Source: Thelonectria olida (taxonomy: Eukaryota > Ascomycota > Sordariomycetes > Hypocreales > Nectriaceae). Taken from it: DNA of 64,000 nucleotides. Made by a program: the position numbers and the translations under genes. Within the stretch, counting starts at the first letter, position 1. Every line of letters begins with the position of its first letter. The stretch lies in assembly GCA_020736575.1 (NCBI GenBank), contig JAGPYM010000002.1, forward strand, positions 3,162,001 through 3,226,000, in the 5' to 3' direction. The notes beneath the pieces are model-generated. The model saw nothing but the letters and a program-made list of their open reading frames with translations. It made no database searches and was not told the origin of the DNA. Of this stretch, positions 35,401 to 46,493 are shown in pieces.

Positions 35401-37880
35401 ACGCAGGACTTGATGGACAGCATCTCCATGTATTCGTTCCTTAATTCAGACGTGTCGGATCTCTGGAAGGACAATGCTGGCAAAGACATCAAGAAAGATC
35501 TCGACACTCTAATTGAAAACTCTGCCGGCAACAAGACGAGGCACGCCAACATCCTGAACAGCTGGTACTGCATCCAGCGAATCGGCTACGTGGGTATCAC
35601 GGATTTCAGAGACAGCGCCAAGTGCCAGGTCAACAACTACATCATGTTGGCGTTCACCATCATTCTTTGTACAGTCATCGGAGTTAAATTCATTGCGGCT
35701 CTTCAATTCGGCTCCAAGCGACGACCCTCGCCTCAGGACAAGTTTGTCATCTGTCAGGTCCCTGCCTACACGGAAGGCGAGGATTCTCTGCGCAAGGCCC
35801 TGGACTCTTTAACTGCCTTGCAGTATGATAATAAGCGCAAGCTTATCTGTGTCATTTGCGATGGTGTCATCGTCGGTCAGGGTAATGATCGACCCACTCC
35901 GAAGATTGTCCTCGATATTCTTGGTGTCGATCCCAAGGTTGATCCTCCAGCCCTGCCCTTCAAGTCAGTCGGCGCCGGCAGTGAGCAGCTCAACTACGGC
36001 AAAGTCTACTCTGGTCTCTACGAATTCGAGGGCAACGTTGTCCCCTACCTGGTCGTCGTCAAGGTTGGCAAGGAATCTGAGCAGTCCAAGGCGAAGCCTG
36101 GCAACCGTGGCAAGCGAGACTCGCAGATTCTGCTCATGAGCTTCCTCAACCGCGTCCACCATCGTGCCCCAATGAGCCCTTTGGAGCTCGAGATGTTCCA
36201 TCAAATCAACAACATCATTGGTGTGGACCCTGAACTGTATGAGTACCTTCTCATGGTTGATGCCGATACCTGCGTTTATGAAGATTCTTTGAACCGACTG
36301 GTTGCTGCTTGCGCCCACAACGCTAAGATTGCTGGCATTTGCGGCGAGACAAGCCTGGAGAACGATGAGAAGACTTGGTGGACTATGATTCAGGTTTATG
36401 AGTACTTCATCTCTCACCACCTGGCTAAAGCCTTCGAGTCTCTCTTTGGCAGCGTCACCTGTTTGCCTGGTTGGTAAGTGGCACGATTTACTCATATTAG
36501 GGAAAGAACGAGAACTAACCATTAATCAGTTTTACAATGTACCGACTCCGCACTGCCGACAAGGGCAAGCCACTCATCATCTCGGACGACGTTATTAAGG
36601 AGTACAGTGTCTGCGATGTGGATACTTTGCACAAGAAGAACCTGCTCTCGCTGGGTGAGGATCGTTATTTGACGACGCTCATGACCAAGTACTTCCCCAG
36701 CATGGCATTCAAGTTCATCCCCGATGCCCAGTGTAAGACGGCTGCTCCCGAGTCTTGGAGCGTTCTTCTGTCTCAGCGTCGACGATGGATCAACTCGACC
36801 ATTCACAACCTCGTTGAATTGATGCAGCTCAAGGAAATGTGTGGTTTCTGCTGCTTCAGTATGCGCTTCGTTGTCCTCATCGATCTTTGCGGTACCATCA
36901 TTCTTCCCGCTACTTGTGGTTACATCGGTTACCTCATCTACCGCATCGCCACCAAGACTGGCGAGTTCCCTATCGTCTCCATCGCTATGCTTGCTGGCGT
37001 GTACGGTCTCCAGGCTCTCGTCTTCATTCTCAAGCGACAATGGCAGCATATCGGTTGGATGATCATCTACATCCTCGCCTTCCCCATTTACTCCTTCGTT
37101 CTCCCCGTTTACTCCTTCTGGAACCAGGACAACTTCTCGTGGGGTAACACTCGTATCGTCATTGGTGAAAAGGGTAACAAACAGGTCGTCGCTGTTGACG
37201 AAGAGGGTTTCGATCCCCGATCCATTCCTCTGCAGCGCTGGGACGACTATGCTCTGTCCAACAACCTCCCTGGCCGACGTGGCGGATACCAGGAGAAGGC
37301 TGACTACTCTTTCGGTGACCAGTACGAGATGGATGAGATCAAGTCTGTCTACTCGGCTGGGCCTCAGGGCTCCGTGCTCACCGGCATGCCTGGACGCCAG
37401 AACGCTTACGCATCTCCCCGCTCCAACCTCGGAGGTTACAACGACTCCCCTATGAACCGCCAGTCCATGCTGTCGATGGGCACTGGTGTTCATGATATGC
37501 GCAGCCAATCACCATACCAGGACTTCCCCGGTCAGCGACCCAGCATGACCAACCTGCGCGGTCAAGCCAACCTTTCTCCCAACTTGGGTGGTAGTGCTAG
37601 CCGATCGGGAACTGCGTTGGGTTTCAACAGTGGCGCCCGGTCTCCCATGCCCGACGCCATGCGCTCTCAATCCTCGTTTGACTTCCAACACGGCCACAGC
37701 GGACCCAATGACATGTCCATCGTCGACGCCATCCGCTCTGTCCTAATGGAGGTCGACCTCGACACTGTCACCAAGAAGCAGGTCCGTGCCTTGGTAGAGC
37801 AACGACTCCAGACAGAGCTCATTGGCGAGCGCCGCACCTTCATGGATCGCCAGATCGATCACGAGTTGGAGAATATGTAA
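32433..37880 (+). CDS. csmB: Class VII (VI) chitin synthase, degenerate myosin domain
   Basis: Three exons, 32433-32698, 32757-36473 and 36530-37880, give 1777 aa. This is the partner of the class V enzyme, called class VI or VII depending on the scheme. Its N-terminal myosin-like domain is shorter and lacks the P-loop: at the equivalent place the sequence reads [11 protein letters not shown]. Hence it should not hydrolyse ATP. Behind it come membrane segments, a cytochrome-b5-like region, the glycosyltransferase-2 core with DADTCV, EDRYL and QRRRWINST, more membrane segments, a long Ser/Gly/Asn-rich stretch and a DEK-C-like end ([16 protein letters not shown]). Intron 2 splits the Cys codon of the conserved CLPGCFTMYR segment. 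Introns are 58 and 56 bp, GT-AG. Both synthases are needed for wall integrity in other fungi. Confidence 0.95.
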
Positions 37881-38651
37881 TGCGTGTTTTACGGATAGAG
37901 CATGAGAAAGAGATGTTAGAAAGGCTTGTTTGCTTCTAATCCCGGTACATAGCTATGTTTGGTTTATACGGCGAGCCACCACCCATCGTCCACGTGCCGT
38001 GGCACCTGCAAGAAGGATGGTGAAGCTATCATCGAATAAGACGAGACGAATCGGGTTTTGGGTGTCCAAAATGGAAGATAAAGATGTGGTGTATTTTTGC
38101 TGGCGTTTCTGTGTTCACGACAAGAGGGGGTCGTTCTTCGGATATTTGTTCACCATCATTTACTCATTTACTATTTCACTACCAATCTACCTCTTAAAGA
38201 GATCTAAATTGTAATGGCACCGGGCTGGGCTGGGCTAGTTTGGATTTCAACGCTGCGTCGCTTGGCCTGATCAGAGAAAGAAGGGATTTGTTCTCTTTTT
38301 GTGTTCTATTACCTTTATCTATAATAAGTCTGTTCTTACCATCATTCTTTATCTGTATTGTGGTACTTTGTCAAATTGCTGTTTACCGAGGCTGCTCGCA
38401 GTGTGGTAACTGATGATGCTGACGGAACTTATCCTTTGACCTGATACCTCTACGCTCATTGGACTATGTATGTATCGACCACAGGCATCTTCTCTACTTT
38501 TAGCTCTCGCAGAAAAACATGTGTTACTTTCATTCGCTCATTATTGTTGCAGTGTATTATTCCATAACTACGTGCTAATCATCCAACCATTCCTTCTCTT
38601 GTTATGTCCTGGGAACGTATGTGCAGCTCTCGATTCTTGACGAGACTGGTT
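37881..38651. other. Convergent 3' intergenic region
   Basis: About 770 bp between the chitin synthase stop and the kinase stop. It is AT-rich with T-rich stretches, expected for 3' ends. Nothing coding is supported. Confidence 0.6.
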
Positions 38652-40191
38652 CTATTTATCAACCACCCCCACGCCCTTGAGACGCAGATAGACATCAGTC
38701 CCCCACCCGTGCAGACTTTGAACGGCAATGCCACCGCCAAAGTACTCTGCGTAGGCGCGACTCAATGGGAGGCCATAACCGAGGCCAGCAATAGAGCTAC
38801 CACCGGCACTAGCCGAGGTGATAGCACCGAGCCCATCACTGCCGCTACTAGATCCAGGAAATTCATCGGCATCGTCAGAGAAGGTGGTGAAGGAGTAAGA
38901 CCAAATACTGGGGGCGACTTCGGGGGGGATGCCACCACCGCGGTCACGGATGCGTATCGTAACGCCGGGCGCGTTGTCGTCCAGGGGAGCGATAGCTCCG
39001 CTGCGGAAAGCGTGACGCTCTTCATGCTCTGAGGGCCGGACGACAGCCGAGGGTAGGCTGTCACGGTCGGCGGTGGATTCAGTCAGACTACGAAGAGGAG
39101 GCTCGGGAGCGATTGTGACGATGACAGGCTCACGAGACTTGTGTTCGACAGTGGCGCGGAACGCATTCTTCAGCAGCTCTGTAACGATGTACTCGAGGTG
39201 CATGGGCACAAAGGCAAATGTGGTTTCGGGCTCGCCATCAATGAGGAGTTGGGGGCGGACGCCATATCGCAGCTCACAAATGTCGGCTACGAAGCCAGCG
39301 CACGACTCGATGATGTGTGCGGGCTTTAGGGCGGTATCTATAACGCCAATGTACGAGTTTTGCTCGGATGCCGAGTTCTCGGTCGCGTGAGGCTGGCTGC
39401 TAAAGTGCAAGGCGATATGCTGCTCGGCGATGAGGCGGGTGCCAATACGAGCACGAAGATGCTGATCTAGAAATCGGGTGACTTCTAAGGGCGAAATGTA
39501 GCGTCGACACTCGAGGAAGCCCTTGGCGAGGATGGGGATGGTGTCGGTGTGAGTCTGGACAAGCTCGGCGAGGACGTTTGTAAATTGGACTTCATCGTCG
39601 AGAGACGAAATCGGCTTGCCATCTTGGGACGCGTGCAAGTAAGGGAGAAGGATAGAAAGGGAGTGGATGTAATTGTTGTAAATACGCGAGATATTCGGAT
39701 TCGTGACGACAATGAAAGGGAGGTTGCGAAGAGCTTGGATGCGGTGGGCGAGGCGGACGGGGAGGAGAGACAGCGCAAAGTTGGCGGAGGAGAGGAGAGA
39801 GTCGGTTGAGAGGGGAGGACGGCCGTGTCTGCGGGCGAACAAATTAGTCTCTATTTAGAAGGAAGACGCGGCAATGGGACTGAAGATGCATCATGCCATA
39901 CCTGACGAGGTCGGCCAGACTGAGAGGATGTTGGTGTTGCCGAGCGAGAAAGGCAATGTCGGCGTCGGTGACCTTGTGAGTGTGAAGGGTCCGGCGTTGG
40001 GGAAGGTTGGCAGGTGGCAGGGCCATATGTGAGTCCCAATGCGGGCGTCGTCTACTGTGGAACAGACTCTGGGACGCCGAGCAGAACGGGCGGTGACGGA
40101 GAGGAGCGAGCGAGCGACAGACGCGAGGGACAGTCGAAGCGGCACTCCGAGGCAGGCAACGCCTCATTGACCTGGCTGATACGCCACTCAT
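38652..40191 (-). CDS. Mitochondrial pyruvate/BCKA dehydrogenase kinase
   Basis: Two exons on the minus strand, 40191-39902 and 39828-38652, with a 73-bp intron (GTATGG...CGCAG), give 488 aa. These GHKL-fold kinases phosphorylate the E1 subunit of mitochondrial 2-oxoacid dehydrogenase complexes and switch it off. The first ~55 residues are rich in Arg and Ser with few acidic residues (MSGVSARSMRRCLPR), a clear mitochondrial presequence. The ATP-binding boxes are all there: N box ELLKNAFRATVEH, G1 box RDRGGGIPP and G2 box GLGYGLPLSR...GWGTD. A Ser/Gly-rich insertion of ~25 residues between G1 and G2 is longer than usual. The start at 40191 is the first ATG in frame. Upstream the frame continues only to a TTG. 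Pyruvate versus branched-chain specificity cannot be settled. It resembles yeast Pkp2. Confidence 0.91.
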
Positions 40192-40760
40192 TGCGGCACG
40201 AATTACTTGAGCATTCTGCCAAAGAAGATGTTGTTTGTGGCGGCCCAGCGCGTCCCCAAGAAGAAACAAATTTTATCGTTCCAAGGGGAGGTCAAAAAGA
40301 AGTCGTTGGTGATGAGGCTCGGATGGATGGAGGCGAGAGACGGTGACTCCCTTACCACATGTCATATCACCCCCCGGAATGCCAGTGGAGGGGAAGCTTG
40401 GACCAGCACTCCCCCGGGCCCGGGAAGGAAGGCCCCTGGAGCCAGGAGTTTATCACCATTTAGCGCGCTTGCACGCGGCTTATCGCGGGGCAACAGTGGA
40501 AGGGATTATGGGGGATGGGCGGCAACCGCGGGGCAGAGGGGCACACCTGTTGCGCTGGAGGCTATCGCAGGCTCTACGTCACCGAGGGGTCCGGGCCGGT
40601 CTTGTGAATAGGCGCTGAATAGACGATAAGGTAGAGGTGATAATCAGATAGGGACTGTGTGTGGCGGTTGGCTTCAGGAGGGTGGAACAGATTGCAGCTG
40701 GCAGAATGTCTTATGCTCTTCTGTGGGTACGAGAACATCTATGGTATCATTATCGACTGT
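40192..40760. other. Short intergenic region
   Basis: About 570 bp between the kinase start and the protease-inhibitor stop, both on the minus strand. It should contain the kinase promoter. GC-rich, no gene supported. Confidence 0.55.
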
Positions 40761-41191
40761 CTACTGCGTCCTCATCTCGCCATCAAGCTCGACGGCCTTG
40801 ACGTGCTCGTTTGACTCCAGAGTTTGAACAGCATCGTCGTCAAACTTGACTCTGAAGGTAATGTTGCGTTAGAAAATGGCGTATATCAATAGGAATGCAT
40901 GGGCAGACTCACGAGAAACCCTTGATCAAAGTGTACTCGTGCTCGATCTTGCCTCCCTGATCGACGGCATGAGCCTTGGCGCTATCACGAGTTGTCAGCT
41001 ATTTAGTCCTCTTCTTTTCTCTTCTCTGCTTTTTCTGATTTTGCATTCGTTCGAGGGGTAGGGGAATCTTACGCCTTAACCTGCTCATCGGTGGCGTCGT
41101 CGTGGCAAGAGACCTGTGAGGGGAGACATTGTCAGATGTGGTCCAAAGTGAAGGTCGAGGCAGATGGTAGACTTGCAATGTAGGTAGGCAT
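40761..41191 (-). CDS. PBI2: Pbi2-type protease B inhibitor (I9 domain)
   Basis: Four small exons on the minus strand, 41191-41177, 41113-41073, 40981-40913 and 40851-40761, encode 71 aa. The product begins MPTYIVSCHDDATDEQVKAA and continues with HEYTLIKGFSVKFDDDAV and a final EHVKAVELDGEMRTQ, an I9 (propeptide-inhibitor) domain nearly alone. Pbi2 of yeast inhibits the vacuolar subtilisin-type protease B and also helps vacuole fusion. Intron 1 starts GCAAGT after only five codons and ends ACAG, so it is a GC-AG intron. No GT donor keeps the frame there. The other introns (91 and 61 bp) are GT-AG. Because the exons are short, automatic predictors may miss the gene. Exon sum, frame and full I9 sequence support the model. 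Confidence 0.88.
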
Positions 41192-41969
41192 GGTGACTGG
41201 TTTGGTGGTTGAGAAGTATCTTGCGGCTGTTGCAAGTAATGAAGGTGGAGTCCTTAGGAAACGCGTTGTTGCAGAGTGGAAGTGTACTTCTTGAGGATGA
41301 GATGATGACGACGAGGAAAGGCCGATGGCGGATGGTTCCCATTAATATATCCACAGCAACACCACCACCCACCACACGGCATAAAACGTGACACGGCTCG
41401 GAACCTAATCTACCTGCCTGTCTGCCTTAGGTGCCGTTCCCCAAACCTCAGACGCGCAATGGGTCGTTCTGTTGCGCATCCACCCCTCCGCTGACGATGC
41501 CCATCCATACCAATCACTCCCTCTCATGCTGCTCCAGTTGCCCCTTTCGGCCTCCGTCTCGGAAGCCCCCGAAACCCAGCGCCGCCGTTGCTGTAGGGTA
41601 GCTTTCGCGCACCGTGGGGGCACCCAACTTCTGACGCACTTCCCATGACGCAATGCAATCCCTTTGGCCGGTTTTTGTGTTGTTTGTTTGTGACACTGGG
41701 GCCTGCCTTGTTTCGAAAGGGTTGCGTGGGTTTTCAAAGGGCAACTTGATGCAGGAGAATGATGCCATGACGTGTGCGTGGACGCAAGTCGGAAGTTGGC
41801 AGTGAGATGTGAGACGCCTTGACACCCTCATTCACTGATGGTGGAAGAACCAGCCAACACTAACGCGAGTGACAATCAAGATAGTGCATGGATTATCTAA
41901 GAATGTTTTGCAGGTGTTCATCTTTATTACATACCATCGTCGTCTCGATATCTGACCTGGCTCTCCCGC
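41192..41969. other. Upstream region of PBI2-type gene
   Basis: About 780 bp, GC-rich at 41400-41700 and without a supported gene. Likely promoter of the protease inhibitor plus the sequence downstream of the decayed acyltransferase gene. Confidence 0.5.
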
Positions 41970-43213
41970 TCATCGGAGATTCAACCCTCCAAATACAACC
42001 GTCTTGTCCTTGCTCCCCTCCCGACCGAGATACGCATCCACATCTTCCCTCGTGTGCCATGCGTCATTGTCAGCCACGCTCAGGCACATCTCACCCTCAA
42101 ACGTGCCGAGGAACAAGCCCAGCCCATTTCCCAGCCCATCACCTGTCATCCGTGGATCCCGTGTTACGAAGGCTCCCCGCCGCAGTGCAACCACCCGATC
42201 CGTTCGGCCCATACTCGAGGTCGGCACGGACACACGCTCTTTGGGCTCCGGCACGGGCACGGAGCGCTCGGAGCTGGGCGGCGTCGGCGGCGTGCCCAGG
42301 GCCCACATTGACGGCGGCAGTGCGCTCCGTGTCCTCTCAGACGGTGTTGTATAAGAGACTATCTGCACTATTGATAGAAATATATCGGGCAGGCTTCGAC
42401 CCAACCGGGCGTTCCTCCATATCTCGCACAGCAATGGCTATCGCTGCGTGAAAGAGATGCGTTGACGAGGTCGCTCGCTTAGTACTTGGTTAGGTTGAGA
42501 GCGGCTCACTGGCGGTCGGGCAAGACACGACCACAGCGATGGAAGAGATGGGACTTCAATGTGCTATCACTGCGCGCTATGCGTTGATATTGGTCAGCCC
42601 TTTCTTTTGGACTGGACTCAGTTCTGGTGGTACCTGAGCGGCGATTCGGTAGCATGGACTGAGAGTGCAAGGTCTAAGAGCCATCCAAAGTTGGAAGCTT
42701 GGATCCATCACCTTGGTATAGGCATCCGCCGCGTGCGTGATGAATCCATCTAGCAGACTCAAGGCACCAATGTCATGAGACATGCTGTGTGGTGAACGGG
42801 AGACAAGATCACGGCGACCGTCCGCTTCCTAGGCTTATCTACCTCCGAGTTCAGATGAGGACAAGGCGAGGTGAGAGTCTCGAAGTAGAGGATTCTAGTT
42901 TGACCACTCGATACCTGTCTGGTCATTGGAGACTAAGACAAGTGCCTCCTTGACCAAGGCATCGCGATTAGCCTTGTCTTAAGCCTGACGACATGTCTTG
43001 GTCAACTCGTTTGTCTAAGGGTCCTGAGGCAACAATGGTGGGATGAGTGTATCGTAGGGTAACCCATGCCTTAAGGAGGGTATTGCTCATCTTCCACTGA
43101 GGACCGGATAGTGAAAGATGGCTTGTGATGCTTAAGAAAATGCGACCGCTTGTCTCGAAGAGGGCCACCTTGGGCGCGACGAGGTTTTTGATCTCATCAA
43201 CACTGCGTTGCTA
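41970..43213 (-). pseudogene. Decayed acyltransferase-like gene
   Basis: Three colinear minus-strand pieces in different frames look like remnants of one fungal acyltransferase with the HxxxD architecture of condensation/BAHD-like enzymes. Piece 1 (about 43213-42968) reads VDEIKNLVAPKVALFETSGR...LLKAWVTLRYTHPTIVAS. Piece 2 (about 42815-42577) reads RSPHSMSHDIGALSLLDGF, in the place of the catalytic RSPHDxxDGIG-type motif; the expected Asp is a His here. Piece 3 (about 42434-41970) ends with NDAWHTREDVDAYL. Stops and frameshifts lie between the pieces and no intron set joins them well. I therefore call it a pseudogene. A functional gene with an odd intron pattern cannot be excluded. Family assignment is from motif memory. 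Confidence 0.5.
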
Positions 43214-44628
43214 GATGCCAGCACCGCGTCTGGTTCCAGAGGAGAAGGGTTCTTAATTTGTCATACCAATTGCTCCCGCACTTAACCCAAGTTTACTTTC
43301 CCGTAGTAAAAGCCGCCATCTTTCTCATGCTATCACTGCCAAATCTTCTCTTGACTAGCCTTGATGCATGCAAGAGATGGCGTATAAGCCGGTAAGACGG
43401 CCATGTAACAGACCAGAGTATCCGAAGATCGGCCAACACCTGAGCTGCAGGGTAGGCCACTTGAAAATCAAGTAGCCCCCTTATGTAGGTAACCAGCTTT
43501 GTAGTTACGAGAATTCAACCTTCCCAAGCGCCTGATGTTTTTGAAGACGAGATGACCGTCTTGACCGTCATCGAATGGGGCCCGCAGGTACATCGGCTGT
43601 GCACGGGCAATTTCGCGAAGACGCTTCAGAAGCGGGGTGCACTCACCCGAAACGCAAGGAATACAAGCAGGTCAGGCTGTGGCCGCATGACCAAACCGGC
43701 GAAGAGCGGGTGCGAGCGTGGCAGGAGACGATTGAGAGTTGAAGCTATGAAGTATGTACGGCCGTGGAGATTACCCAATTCTCGTGTCATGTACTTTTTG
43801 GGAGTTGTTTACCTAGGTAGGTAGGTAAGTTAGGGAGTTGATTGTGTGGGATGGCAAAATGTTATCAACAATTCATTCACACAAAATTCAAATTGAAATT
43901 GACCATGGATGCCCCTCCCTCCCCACCCAAGCTCAGGCTCTGGCTCTCTCCTCCAGGCCATCCATTTTAGGCTCCTAGGGCACCGCAGATCAAGAACCTG
44001 AAGGTTGGATGCCCGCCTGGAAATGACCCCGCCAACCCGCCACCTTCTGAGTGGTCCGCCACCCTGCCACATTGGCCCGCTTGCCCGCCGACAAGCGCCA
44101 CAGGTGACCAAGCAACAACAAATGGATGAATGACCAGCAGCCAAGCGGGAGCCCAGCGGCAGGTTCCAGCCCAGGCAGGCGGAGAGCGTCGGCGGCAGTC
44201 AGCAACATTGCAGCAAGTCAAGGTGCCCTGTACGGTAAGATTTGGCCCCCTACGAGCCCAGCCAGCCCCTCCTCTGCAACCTCTCAACCCTCAACTCCCT
44301 GCCCAAAGAGTCAAGGTCTTCAATTCGACAAAGGCAACGGGGGCATCGGTAGAGTCCGCTAAACCACAGAGTGTCCCACTGCAACTCCTCCTCAGGCCCA
44401 ATCACAGCCCCGAGAAAAAAATTCCGTCGACGACTGGGCTCCTCCCACCTGAGCTGGGCCTTTTTCTAAACCCCCTCCATCTTCCTCCCGAGTCTGGCCC
44501 TCTTCCTTTTTCTTCACCCTCCATCCCACTACAAAGCACCTCTCCCAGCGTTTTCTTTTCACGGTGCATTTCCGCTTCACCAATATCCTCTTTCTTTAGG
44601 ACCTTGATTTTTTGAAAATACCATCAAA
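43214..44628. other. Intergenic region upstream of eIF5A
   Basis: About 1.4 kb. The proximal ~250 bp before 44629 are pyrimidine-rich, as expected for a highly expressed translation-factor promoter and leader. The distal part could contain more of the decayed acyltransferase gene but I could not align it. No gene supported. Confidence 0.5.
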
Positions 44629-45552
44629 ATGTCGGAAGAAGTGAGTCTTCCCTCTCGTTTCCTTCGGCGCACGCGCCTTGCCCTTGCGTCCATTTTCGCC
44701 CGCGAAAATTCACCCCGCAATGTGACTCGTGCCCCACGACACAGAGCTGTCTCATCGACGAAGCTGGGCTTCATCAGCTTTCGACGAGCCATCGTCAACG
44801 GGTGCCTGTCCATCTCGGCCATAACAATGGGAATCATATCGAGCTCTTGCTAATTGCCTTCTTTTTTTCGATGCAGCACCACGAGACCTTCGAGTCGGCC
44901 GATGCCGGTGCCTCGCTCACCTTCCCCATGCAGTGCTCTGCCCTGCGCAAGAACGGCTTCGTTGTGATCAAGGGCCGCCCCTGCAAGATTGTCGACATGT
45001 CGACCTCCAAGACCGGCAAGCACGGTCACGCCAAGGTCCATCTCGTCGCCCTCGACATCTTCACCGGCAAGAAGTACGAGGATCTCTCCCCTTCCACCCA
45101 CAACATGGACGTTCCCAACGTCTCCCGTCGCGAGTTCCAGCTTGTGAGTGAACCCTTGCCCCGCCCACCAGGGAGACCCCTCCCGGCTTTTGCCCCCTCC
45201 CTTAGGAGTCCCTGCGCTGTCGGCAGCTAACACGTGCCCAGCTCGACATCTCCGACGACGGCTTCCTCTCTCTCATGAACGATGATGGTGACCTCAAGGA
45301 TGACGTTCGCATGCCCGATGGCGAGATTGGCGAGAAGATCAACCGTCTTTTCAAGGTCGAGGAGAAGGACACCAGTAAGTTTTCCCCATCTTGACGTTCA
45401 TCCCATGTTTGGCTGCTGCTGCAACTGGGCCCATTTACTTATTTCCTTGGTGTGCAATCTGGTGCTAACCTTTCATCACAGACGTCGTCATTCTCACCTC
45501 GATGGGTGAGGAGGCCGCCGTTGAGGCCAAGGAGGCTCCCCGCCAGGGTTAA
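44629..45552 (+). CDS. Translation factor eIF5A (hypusine-containing)
   Basis: Four exons, 44629-44640, 44877-45143, 45242-45374 and 45482-45552, give 160 aa. eIF5A helps ribosomes through difficult peptide bonds such as polyproline and assists termination. Its activity needs hypusine, made by deoxyhypusine synthase and hydroxylase at one lysine. The hypusine loop [12 protein letters not shown] is present with Lys52 as the modified residue. The C-terminal OB fold ([12 protein letters not shown]...MGEEA) follows. Exon 1 codes only for MSEE and is followed by the longest intron of the gene (236 bp), a common layout for highly expressed fungal genes and possibly an expression-enhancing intron. 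All introns are GT-AG. Without splicing, the reading frame stays open into intron 1 but would not give eIF5A. Yeast orthologs are HYP2 and ANB1. Confidence 0.96.
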
Positions 45553-46493
45553 ACACCTTTCCCTAGGTTTAACACATCCGGCTCGAAGCGACCCCTGGCC
45601 CCTCGGCAATGCCGTCTAACCACGGGGTATGCCAGAGGGATAGCTTTGGTTTGATGAATGAATGAACACATCAAATATCCATGGGTCATGAGTTGGGCGT
45701 TGTGCTGAGGGACTCTATCCGGACAGGATTGTCTGCTGGTTATAGCACTCGGCAACCCGAAGCGCTCTTATGCGGTCTTCGAATTTTTCCTTTGTTTCTT
45801 ACCACCTGCTGCAGATGCCTTGATGTCACGATATTCGTAACGGCAAATCATGAGAGAAAAAAATGGGAGAGCTTTGGAGTTGACAGAAATCTGTCCGATA
45901 GAGGGCTATTAAAAACCTTGACGGAACCTTGTCGTCTGCCAGATGATTTGTGATGTGATTTGTGATGTGCGTGCATTTCGTGATGTTATTGATTTGAACT
46001 CCTATTGCGTGTTATTCGCGGACGGACGAGATATGGTCTGATCTGTCGATGCGCATCGACACTTGACGATAAGCGAGAATGATTTAAAAAATTGGTGTTG
46101 ACCCAGCCAGGTCCATGCGTGCGAAGGACGAAGTACTTTGTGCCACGCCAAACCCAAACTCGGCAGCGAAAAAAAAGTGCCGATTACCTACCTTACCTAC
46201 TAAGGTAGATGAACTTAGACGCTACCTAAGTTATCTGACGTTGGAACGATCAAAGACGGGAACATACCTGAAAACTAGGAGTATCTCCCTGTACTCTATT
46301 TTCAGAATTTTAGTACAGTAGGCCTTGGTAGGATTTCGTTTTTCTCTCCCGTCAATAGAGAGAGACAGAGAGACAGCGAAGGCCATTGCTCACTCTGATG
46401 CGACCTCAGCTCTGCACCCAATCAGGGCTTGATGTTCAAACTCCTACCTGCTCATACTCTTCAAAACATTGACAGATCGGGTCATGAGAAACC
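45553..46493. other. Intergenic region between eIF5A and RRN7
   Basis: About 940 bp, AT-richer than the neighbourhood, with CTACCT/AGGTAG-type short motifs around 46180-46210. It should hold the eIF5A 3' end and the RRN7 promoter. No coding sequence supported. Confidence 0.55.

Noticed and set aside
41405..41831. Overlapping open frames of about 105-110 codons upstream of the PBI2-type gene
   Set aside because: Low-complexity-like, overlapping in two frames on the same strand, without ATG context or recognisable features.
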